Below, piece by piece: positions 1 through 5,217 of a DNA stretch of 5,217 bases; within the stretch, counting starts at the first letter, position 1, and each line of letters opens with the position of its first letter. The translations under genes were made by a program, and so were the position numbers. Below the pieces are notes generated by a model, which was given only the letters and a program-made list of their open reading frames with translations, had not been told where the DNA came from and searched no databases. Source of the stretch: Pseudomonadota bacterium (GTDB lineage Bacteria; Pseudomonadota; Gammaproteobacteria; Steroidobacterales; GCA-2729495); assembly GCA_030836925.1 (NCBI GenBank), contig JAUPLK010000139.1:1-5217 (forward strand), written 5' to 3'.

Positions 1-1
1 G

Positions 2-616
2 ATCCTGCTGTTGATGACGGCGCTGACGCTGCTGCCCTCGCTGCTGCTCGCGGCAACCTCATTCACCCGCATCGTGATCGTGCTGGCGATCCTGCGTCAG
101 GCACTCGGCATGCCGCAGACCCCGCCAAACCAGATCCTGGTCGGGCTCTCGCTGTTTCTGACCTATTTCGTCATGGCCCCGGTCATCGACCGCATCAACG
201 CAGACGCGCTGCAGCCCTATCTGGCCGGCACCATGGAAATGACCGATGCGGCTGCCAAGGCCCAGGTGCCACTGCGCGAGTTCATGCTCAGCCAGACCCG
301 CGAGCCTGATCTGCAGCTGTTTGCCGGACTGTCCGGGAAGGAAGGTTTTGCCAGTCCGGCCGATGTGCCGATGTCGGTGCTGCTGCCGAGCTTCATGACC
401 AGCGAACTCAAGACCGCCTTCCAGATCGGCTTCCTGACATTCATCCCGTTCCTGATCATCGACCTGGTGGTCTCCAGCGTGCTGATGTCGATGGGCATGA
501 TGATGCTTTCGCCGATGCTCATCTCACTGCCCTTCAAGATCATGCTTTTCGTGCTCGTCGATGGCTGGACACTGATCATCGGCACGCTGGCCAGCAGCTT
601 TGCACCACACGTCTGA
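2..616 (+). CDS. fliP: Flagellar export gate protein FliP, 5'-truncated by window edge
   Basis: FliP is an inner-membrane subunit of the flagellar type III export gate; with FliQ and FliR it builds the helical channel through which rod, hook and filament proteins leave. The reading frame is open from base 2, giving 204 codons to TGA at 614-616. Family marks in order: SFTRIVIV and PPNQILVGLSLFLT near the start, LREFMLSQTREPDL in the periplasmic region, then TSELKTAFQIGF, FIPFLIIDLV and LPFKIMLFVLVDGW at the C-terminus. The consecutive methionines at 497-505 (in MGMMM) correspond to the methionine loop known to gate the channel. E. coli FliP is 245 residues, so about 40 N-terminal residues including the signal peptide should lie upstream of the window. 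The in-frame TTG at 11 and ATG at 14 are not the real start, because family similarity already runs through them. Identification is secure; only the start is unknown. Confidence 0.97.
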   Translation: MLLLMTALTLLPSLLLAATSFTRIVIVLAILRQALGMPQTPPNQILVGLSLFLTYFVMAPVIDRINADALQPYLAGTMEMTDAAAKAQVPLREFMLSQTREPDLQLFAGLSGKEGFASPADVPMSVLLPSFMTSELKTAFQIGFLTFIPFLIIDLVVSSVLMSMGMMMLSPMLISLPFKIMLFVLVDGWTLIIGTLASSFAPHV

Positions 617-618
617 GG
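615..618 (+). promoter_or_regulatory. Ribosome binding site of fliQ, overlapping the fliP stop
   Basis: GAGG at 615-618 sits 9 nt before the fliQ ATG and shares bases with the fliP TGA (614-616). A ribosome terminating on fliP would therefore lie on the fliQ initiation site, which suggests translational coupling (inference). Confidence 0.6.
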
Positions 619-627
619 TTCACCCGG

Positions 628-897
628 ATGACACCCGAAACCGTACTGACCATCGCCAGAGAGTCATTGACCGTGACCACACTGCTGGCCGCGCCCCTGC
701 TGCTGGTGACGCTCGTTACCGGTGTGACAGTCGGCATCCTGCAGGCCGCGACACAGATCAATGAAATGACCCTGTCGTTCATCCCCAAGCTGCTGGCGCT
801 GATGCTGACGCTGCTGGTCGTCGGCCCGTGGATGCTGCAGCTGATCACCAGCTACACGCGCACCCTGTTTACCAGCATCCCGACCCTGCTGGGCTGA
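628..897 (+). CDS. fliQ: Flagellar export gate protein FliQ
   Basis: FliQ is the small two-helix inner-membrane subunit of the flagellar export gate, present in about four copies around FliP5FliR1 in known structures. The product has 89 residues, the usual family length. Two hydrophobic helices are visible at about residues 15-37 and 51-73. Between them lies the conserved cytoplasmic turn QAATQINEMTLSF (residues 39-51) followed by IPK, with Gln39, Glu46 and Lys54 at family positions. The ATG at 628 fits family N-termini (MTPETVLTIARE) and has GAGG upstream. It lies 11 nt after fliP and 11 nt before fliR, within one transcription unit. The order fliP-fliQ-fliR is conserved in flagellar and virulence type III systems; the flagellar version is preferred because flhA and flhF are neighbours. 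Confidence 0.97.
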   Translation: MTPETVLTIARESLTVTTLLAAPLLLVTLVTGVTVGILQAATQINEMTLSFIPKLLALMLTLLVVGPWMLQLITSYTRTLFTSIPTLLG

Positions 898-900
898 GAG
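896..900 (+). promoter_or_regulatory. Ribosome binding site of fliR, deciding the start at 909
   Basis: GAGAG at 896-900 lies 8 nt before the ATG at 909 and overlaps the fliQ TGA (895-897). It supports 909 over the in-frame ATG at 828, which lies inside fliQ. The match to the anti-Shine-Dalgarno sequence is only moderate. Confidence 0.5.
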
Positions 901-908
901 CGTCGCGC

Positions 909-1679
909 ATGTTCACCGTCGTACAGATCGCTGACACCATGCTCGGTGTGCTGTGGACGGCATTGCGCGTCGGTGGCGTGGTGATGCTCGCGCCGCTGCT
1001 TGGCGCCATGTACGTACCGCGCCGCATCCGTCTGGCGATGGCGCTGGTACTGGCGGTCACCATGCTGCCGATTGCCGGCTCCATGCCGGCGATAGAGCCA
1101 CTCAGCCCCGACGGGATCATCGCCATTACCCAGGAACTGATCGTCGGCCTGGCGATCGGCTTCGTGCTGCGTCTGGCGACCGAGGCTGCGCTGCTGGCCG
1201 GACAGCTGATCTCCACCGGCATGGGACTCTCGTTTGCAACGGTCGTCGATCCGCAGAACGGCGGCATGCCGTTGCTCGGACGTTTCTACATCGTGGTGTC
1301 CTCGCTGGTCCTGCTGGCCACCAATGCGCATCTCTCGCTGATCGCGCTGCTGGCACAGAGTTTCCAGGTGGTGCCGATCGGCTCCGGCGGTCTGGCACCG
1401 ACGGATGCCCGCCGTATCGTGGAATTCGCCGGACTGATGTTTGCCGGCGCAATTCAGCTGGCCTTGCCATCTGTGGTGGCCATCCTGATGGTCAACGTGG
1501 CGTTCGGTGTCATCAGCCGTGCGGCTCCCACGCTCAACCTGTTTGCGGTGGGCTTCCCGATCACGATCCTGCTCGGCCTGGTGATTCTGGTGATGTCGCT
1601 GCAGACACAGGGACCCATCTGGCTGGAACACATGACTGAGGGCTTCACGCTGCTCACCGGCATGCTGGGGAACCGATAG
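909..1679 (+). CDS. fliR: Flagellar export gate protein FliR
   Basis: FliR is the single-copy inner-membrane subunit that closes the FliP ring of the export gate and contacts FlhB. The product has 256 residues (E. coli FliR has 261). It is almost wholly hydrophobic, with likely membrane segments near residues 17-35, 41-59, 70-95, 125-148, 173-198 and 213-232. Family motifs are QELIVGLAIGF (75-85), GQLISTGMGLSFATVVDPQ (98-116), and the C-terminal block NVAFGVISRAAPTLNLF (196-212) followed by AVGFPITILLGL. The frame is open upstream to an ATG at 828, but the 27 extra residues are polar, unlike FliR, and overlap fliQ in another frame. MFTVVQIAD at 909 fits the family. The stop at 1677-1679 leaves 2 nt before flhB. 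Confidence 0.96.
   Translation: MFTVVQIADTMLGVLWTALRVGGVVMLAPLLGAMYVPRRIRLAMALVLAVTMLPIAGSMPAIEPLSPDGIIAITQELIVGLAIGFVLRLATEAALLAGQLISTGMGLSFATVVDPQNGGMPLLGRFYIVVSSLVLLATNAHLSLIALLAQSFQVVPIGSGGLAPTDARRIVEFAGLMFAGAIQLALPSVVAILMVNVAFGVISRAAPTLNLFAVGFPITILLGLVILVMSLQTQGPIWLEHMTEGFTLLTGMLGNR
1667..1672 (+). promoter_or_regulatory. Weak ribosome binding site of flhB within the end of fliR
   Basis: GGGGAA at 1667-1672 lies inside the last fliR codons, 9 nt before the flhB ATG at 1682. The match is imperfect. With only 2 nt between fliR stop and flhB start, re-initiation by the same ribosome is plausible (inference). Confidence 0.4.
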
Positions 1680-1681
1680 CC

Positions 1682-2842
1682 ATGTCTGACAACCAGACAG
1701 CGCAGGAAGACCGCACCGAACAGGCCACATCAAAGCGCCTGGAGGATGCACGACGCAAGGGCCAGATCCCGCGCTCGCGCGAACTGAATATGGCCGTGGT
1801 GATGGCAACTGCCTGCGTGGCACTGTATTCGGACCAGGCCGGCATCGCGGCCAGCGCCCGCGAACTCATGACCAACGCGCTGCGCCTCGATCAGGCCGCG
1901 CTCAACGACCCCGGCTACATGGCTGCCGCACTGGGCGATGCGGTGTTCACCGCCTTGCGCATGTGCACCCCGTTGTTCGCCGCACTGGCTGCCGCTGCGG
2001 TATTGGGCGCGGTGGCCATCGGCGGTTTTGTATTCACGGCTGATCCGGTGTCCTTCAAGTTCGAACGCCTGGATCCGGTCGCCGGCATCGGCCGCATGTT
2101 CAGCGCGAACAGCCTGGTCGAGGTGCTCAAGGCCCTGGCCAAGGCCAGCGTGATCATCGCCTTCATCGTTGCCCTGTTGATGAGCAGCACCGATTCACTG
2201 CTGGGACTCAGCGCGCGGCCCATCAGTTCCGCGATGGCTGAATCGACCTGGCTGACATTGCTCGCGCTCGCCGTGTCCAGCGCCGCGTTGCTGCTGATTG
2301 CGGCCGTGGATGCGCCCTGGCAGCTGTGGAGCCATGCACAGCGGATGAAGATGACCCGCAAGGAGATCGAAGATGAAGCCAAGGAATCCGATGGCCGGCC
2401 TGAGGTACGCAGCCGCATCCGCGCCCTGCAGCAGGAGACCGCGCGTCGGCGGATGCTGGCCGATGTGGCGAAGGCCGATGTGGTCATCACCAACCCGACC
2501 CACTTTGCCGTCGCCCTGCGCTACGACGACCAGCGCATGCGTGCACCCGTGGTACTGGCCAAGGGTGCTGACCTGACCGCGGCCCGGATCCGCGAGGTCG
2601 CCACCGGACACAAGATCGCGCTGTTCGAGTCTCCGCTGCTGGCACGCGCCCTGTACTGGAGCACCGACATCGGCCAGGAAATTCCGGCGCCGCTGTATCT
2701 AGCCGTCGCCCAGGTACTGACCTACGTGTACCGCCTGCGCAATGCACGGATGCTCGGCGGTGCATGGCCGCAGAAGCCGGTCGTCGAAATCGATCCGAAA
2801 CTCGCCAGCGGCCCGCAGCAACGCAGACGCCGGCGACGCTAG
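1682..2842 (+). CDS. flhB: Flagellar export switch protein FlhB
   Basis: FlhB is an inner-membrane export-apparatus protein whose cytoplasmic domain cleaves itself and then switches secretion from rod/hook to filament substrates. The product has 386 residues, close to E. coli (382). The N-terminus has the family pattern RTEQATSKRLEDARRKGQI (11-29). Hydrophobic segments lie near 36-50, 90-119, 150-169 and 190-209. The linker contains MTRKEIEDEAKESDGRPEVR (224-243), and the cytoplasmic domain contains ADVAKADVVITNPTHFAVAL. The autocleavage motif NPTH is residues 271-274 (codons 2492-2503); family cleavage is between Asn and Pro, here N271/P272. The later core (APVVLAKG, FESPLLARALY, IPAPLYLAVAQVL) is intact. 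The C-terminus is odd: after residue 360 it ends in six arginines (381-386), and family tails vary. The ATG at 1682 matches family N-termini and lies 2 nt after fliR. Confidence 0.97.
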   Translation: MSDNQTAQEDRTEQATSKRLEDARRKGQIPRSRELNMAVVMATACVALYSDQAGIAASARELMTNALRLDQAALNDPGYMAAALGDAVFTALRMCTPLFAALAAAAVLGAVAIGGFVFTADPVSFKFERLDPVAGIGRMFSANSLVEVLKALAKASVIIAFIVALLMSSTDSLLGLSARPISSAMAESTWLTLLALAVSSAALLLIAAVDAPWQLWSHAQRMKMTRKEIEDEAKESDGRPEVRSRIRALQQETARRRMLADVAKADVVITNPTHFAVALRYDDQRMRAPVVLAKGADLTAARIREVATGHKIALFESPLLARALYWSTDIGQEIPAPLYLAVAQVLTYVYRLRNARMLGGAWPQKPVVEIDPKLASGPQQRRRRRR

Positions 2843-2868
2843 ACGCTGAACCCTGCACAACACACATC

Positions 2869-2872
2869 GGGA
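2869..2872 (+). promoter_or_regulatory. Weak ribosome binding site of flhA
   Basis: GGGA at 2869-2872 lies 7 nt before the flhA ATG at 2880. A second purine run, AGG at 2877-2879, abuts the start and is too close to serve. The 37-nt flhB-flhA gap (2843-2879) holds no visible hairpin or T-run, so there is no sign of a terminator. Confidence 0.4.
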
Positions 2873-2879
2873 CATCAGG

Positions 2880-4967
2880 ATGGCAACACGAGGCAACAAC
2901 TGGGCAGGCACACTGCGCAACACGGCGATCATGAGTGCCGGCCTGCCGATGGTGGTACTGGCCATGCTGGCGATGATCGTGCTGCCGATGCCACCGCTGG
3001 TGCTGGATGCGCTGTTCACCTTCAACATCTGCATCTCGCTGGTCGTCATCCTGGCGGTGGTCTACGTCATGCGGCCGCTGGACCTGGCGGCATTTCCGAC
3101 CGTCCTGCTGCTGGCCACGCTGCTGCGTCTGGCCCTCAACGTCGCATCAACCCGCGTCGTTCTGCTTCACGGCCACACCGGCGCAGATGCCGCGGGCAAG
3201 GTCATCGAGGCTTTCGGCGAATTCGTCATCGGCGGCAACTACGCCGTCGGCATCGTGGTGTTCGCGATCCTGCTGATCATCAACTTCATCGTCGTGACCA
3301 AGGGTGCCGGCCGCGTCGCCGAGGTCAGCGCCAGGTTTACCCTCGATTCCATGCCGGGCAAGCAGATGGCCATCGATGCCGACCTCAATGCCGGCATCAT
3401 CACCCAGGCCGAAGCCGTCACCCGGCGCGGCGAGGTGCGCATGGAAGCAGACTTCTACGGCTCCATGGACGGTGCCAGCAAGTTCGTGCGCGGCGACGCG
3501 ATCGCCGGACTGCTGATCGTCTTCATCAACCTGATCGGCGGCATCCTGATCGGCGTGCTCCAGCACGACATGAGCTTTGGCCAGGCAGCATCCACCTACG
3601 CCCTGCTGACCATCGGTGATGGCCTGGTGGCACAGATCCCGTCACTGCTGCTGGCCATTGCCGTGGCGGTGATCGTCACCCGCATGTCGCGCTCTGAAGA
3701 CATGGGCAAGCAGCTGTTCAGCCAGTTGCTCGGTGACCGCCGCGTGCTGCGCGTGGTGGCGGTGCTGCTGGGACTGCTGGGGCTCGTACCCGGCATGCCG
3801 AACATCGCCTTTCTGCTCATGGCGGGCGTCTGCGCCGGTGGCGCCTGGCTGCTCGACCGCCGCGACAATCAGCCGGAGGTCAGGGAAGAGATACCGCTCA
3901 CGCCCGACGTGGTCGACAACGAAGCCAGCCGCGAACTGTCCTGGCACGATGTCGGCGAAGCCGATGCGATCGGCCTTGATGTCGGCTACCGGCTGATTCC
4001 GCTGGTCGACCGTCAGCAGGACGGTGAGCTGATGCGCCGGATCAAGGGCGTGCGCAAGCGCCTGTCGGAGGATCTGGGCTTTCTGGTTTCACCAGTGCGG
4101 ATCCGCGACGATCTGGATCTGCCGGCCAGCGGCTATCGCATCAGCGTGATGGGCTCACCGGTCGCCACCGGCGAGGTGCATCTGGACCGCGAACTCGCCA
4201 TCAACCCCGGACACATCGAACAGCGCATCAACGGCATCCCGGCCCAGGATCCGGCCTACGGCCTTGAAGCGGTATGGATCGAGCCCGTGCAGCGCGAGGA
4301 AGCGCAGTCGCGCGGCTATACCGTGGTGGATGTACCCACGGTCATCGCCACCCACCTGAGCAAGGTGCTGCACGAGAACGCGCACGAGATCTTCGGTCAC
4401 CAGGAAGCGCAGGAACTGCTTGACCGCCTGGGCAAGCAGGCACCCAAGCTGATCGAGGAACTGGTACCCAAGACCCTGTCACTGTCGGTGATCGTGCGCG
4501 TGCTCCAGGAACTCCTGCGCGACCAGATTCCGATCAACAACATGCGCACCATCTGCCAGGCGCTGGCCGAGCACGGCCGCGGCAGCCAGGACCCCGATGC
4601 ACTGACCGGTGCGGTGCGCGTGGCGCTGGGCCGGACCATCGTCCAGCGGGCCAGCAACGGTCAGGAGGAACTGCCGGTCATTACCCTCGACCCGCGGCTG
4701 GAACAGATCTTGCAAGAAGCACTCAAGGGAGGCGCAGATACGGCAGGAATAGAGCCGACATTGGCGGAAAAGCTGCAATCCAGGCTGTCGGATACCGCTC
4801 ACCGCCAGGAAATTGTCGGCCAACCGGCTGTCTTGCTCGTTTCACCGGCACTGCGCCCCTGGCTGTCACGCTTCCTGCGGTTTGCAGTGCCCACGCTCAG
4901 GGTGCTGGCCTACAACGAGGTGCCGGACAGCAAGCGCGTGAAGTTGATTGCGGCAGTTGGAACCTGA
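2880..4967 (+). CDS. flhA: Flagellar export ring protein FlhA
   Basis: FlhA forms the nine-subunit ring of the flagellar export apparatus; its membrane part takes part in proton-driven export and its cytoplasmic domain docks chaperone-substrate complexes. The product has 695 residues (Salmonella 692). About eight hydrophobic segments fall within residues 20-325. The FHIPEP-family signature lies between them: RVAEVSARF (145-153) followed by LDSMPGKQMAIDADLNAG (155-172). Charged residues known to matter in Salmonella (R147, R154, D158, D208, D249) are all present, shifted by two: R145, R152, D156, D206 (in FVRGDAIAG) and D247 (in IGDGLV). A linker near 326-360 leads to the cytoplasmic domain, with ATHLSKVLHENAHEIFG (490-506), PINNMRTICQALAEHG (551-566) and the ending VLLVSPALRPWLSRF (651-665). 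The start at 2880 aligns with family N-termini. Codons about 611-650 use more A/T-ending codons than their surroundings. flhF begins 19 nt downstream. Confidence 0.98.
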   Translation: MATRGNNWAGTLRNTAIMSAGLPMVVLAMLAMIVLPMPPLVLDALFTFNICISLVVILAVVYVMRPLDLAAFPTVLLLATLLRLALNVASTRVVLLHGHTGADAAGKVIEAFGEFVIGGNYAVGIVVFAILLIINFIVVTKGAGRVAEVSARFTLDSMPGKQMAIDADLNAGIITQAEAVTRRGEVRMEADFYGSMDGASKFVRGDAIAGLLIVFINLIGGILIGVLQHDMSFGQAASTYALLTIGDGLVAQIPSLLLAIAVAVIVTRMSRSEDMGKQLFSQLLGDRRVLRVVAVLLGLLGLVPGMPNIAFLLMAGVCAGGAWLLDRRDNQPEVREEIPLTPDVVDNEASRELSWHDVGEADAIGLDVGYRLIPLVDRQQDGELMRRIKGVRKRLSEDLGFLVSPVRIRDDLDLPASGYRISVMGSPVATGEVHLDRELAINPGHIEQRINGIPAQDPAYGLEAVWIEPVQREEAQSRGYTVVDVPTVIATHLSKVLHENAHEIFGHQEAQELLDRLGKQAPKLIEELVPKTLSLSVIVRVLQELLRDQIPINNMRTICQALAEHGRGSQDPDALTGAVRVALGRTIVQRASNGQEELPVITLDPRLEQILQEALKGGADTAGIEPTLAEKLQSRLSDTAHRQEIVGQPAVLLVSPALRPWLSRFLRFAVPTLRVLAYNEVPDSKRVKLIAAVGT

Positions 4968-4972
4968 TTCAC

Positions 4973-4978
4973 GGAGAG
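4973..4978 (+). promoter_or_regulatory. Ribosome binding site of flhF
   Basis: GGAGAG at 4973-4978 lies 8 nt before the ATG at 4987, in the 19-nt gap after flhA. It is the best Shine-Dalgarno match in the window and supports the flhF start. Confidence 0.6.
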
Positions 4979-4986
4979 ATGGGGTC

Positions 4987-5217
4987 ATGAAGATCAGACG
5001 ATTCACCGGCGTGGATATGCGGGATGCCCTGCGCCAGGTGCGCAACGCCCTCGGCGCGGATGCGGTCATCCTCGAGACCGCCCACAAGGCAACCGGCGTG
5101 GAGATTTCAGCAGCCGTCGATACAGCCAGCAGCCTGGTCGACACCATCGGTCCCGAGTGGACCGCCACCCGCAACAGTCTGCATGACACGGATGACGGAC
5201 CCTGCGTGGTCATCGGC
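4987..5217 (+). CDS. flhF: Flagellar placement GTPase FlhF, N-terminal fragment cut by window edge
   Basis: FlhF is an SRP-family GTPase that sets the position (usually polar) and number of flagella, acting at the inner face of the membrane with its partner FlhG/FleN. Only the first 77 codons are inside the window, and the frame stays open to base 5217. The N-terminus MKIRRFTGVDMRDALRQVRN followed by ALGADAVILE and GVEISAAVD fits the conserved FlhF N-terminal (B) domain, in which MKI/V-RF, DMR-A, LG-DAVIL and GVE-AA recur. The NG GTPase domain with its P-loop would lie downstream and cannot be seen. The residues from about 46 on (TASSLVDTIGPEWTATRN) are the start of the variable linker. The position directly after flhA, with a good ribosome binding site, supports the call. 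In related bacteria fleN/flhG and fliA usually follow (established gene order, not seen here). Confidence 0.93.
   Translation, partial: MKIRRFTGVDMRDALRQVRNALGADAVILETAHKATGVEISAAVDTASSLVDTIGPEWTATRNSLHDTDDGPCVVIG

Noticed and set aside
11..16. TTG at 11 or ATG at 14 as the start of fliP.
   Set aside because: Conserved FliP sequence continues upstream to the window edge, and the family has a signal peptide plus about 40 residues before this point.
828..908. In-frame upstream extension of fliR to an ATG at 828.
   Set aside because: The 27 extra residues overlap fliQ in another frame, are polar and unlike FliR N-termini. The ATG at 909 has a binding site at a good distance and fits the family.
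852..1823. A 323-codon open frame on the minus strand opposite fliR.
   Set aside because: It lies wholly antisense to fliR and the start of flhB, is rich in His/Gln/Arg with no family resemblance, and has the composition expected of the complement of a high-GC membrane-protein gene.
2640..2654. A sigma-54-like sequence (TGGCAC, 5 nt, CTGT) in the end of flhB, as a possible flhA promoter.
   Set aside because: The -12 element has GT in place of the nearly invariant GC, it lies over 220 nt inside coding sequence, and TGGCAC is a frequent Leu-Ala codon run in this DNA.
2699..3049. A minus-strand open frame spanning the flhB-flhA junction.
   Set aside because: It crosses the ends of two well-supported genes, has no recognisable domain and no convincing binding site, and similar shadows occur throughout the window.
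4979..4990. A three-codon upstream frame (ATG GGG TCA TGA) overlapping the flhF start codon.
   Set aside because: Its ATG is only 2 nt from the GGAG core, too near for efficient initiation; the site is well placed for 4987 instead. Chance occurrence is the simpler view.

Overview
The window is a contiguous stretch of a chromosomal flagellar export-apparatus operon. All six genes lie on the + strand in the order fliP (5' end missing), fliQ, fliR, flhB, flhA, flhF (3' end missing). DNA is G+C-rich (by eye about 60% or more) with strongly C/G-ending codons. The protein sequences read as gammaproteobacterial. The order fliPQR-flhB-flhA-flhF matches polarly flagellated Gammaproteobacteria (Vibrio, Xanthomonas and Pseudomonas types), not the peritrichous enteric layout, which lacks flhF here. 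The exact genus cannot be told from this sequence.

Layout: 1-616 carries the last 204 codons of fliP. fliQ is at 628-897, fliR at 909-1679, flhB at 1682-2842, flhA at 2880-4967, and the first 77 codons of flhF run from 4987 to the right edge. Gaps are 11, 11, 2, 37 and 19 nt. The fliP and fliQ stop codons lie in or next to the ribosome binding site of the next gene, so translational coupling is likely. No terminator hairpin, insertion sequence, RNA gene, CRISPR array or long repeat was seen, and no stretch over 37 nt lacks a gene.

How the genes work together: FliP, FliQ and FliR form the inner-membrane export gate of the flagellar type III secretion system. FlhB wraps the gate and, after self-cleavage at NPTH, switches substrate specificity from rod/hook to filament proteins. 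FlhA forms the nonameric ring that couples proton flow to export and docks chaperone-substrate complexes. FlhF is an SRP-type GTPase that places the flagellum at the pole and probably recruits early basal-body parts. Key residues expected of each family are present in the parts visible, so the apparatus looks functional.

I did not find an undescribed system here. The modest oddities are a six-arginine C-terminus on FlhB, a local relaxation of codon bias near the 3' end of flhA, and the repeated stop/ribosome-binding-site overlap.
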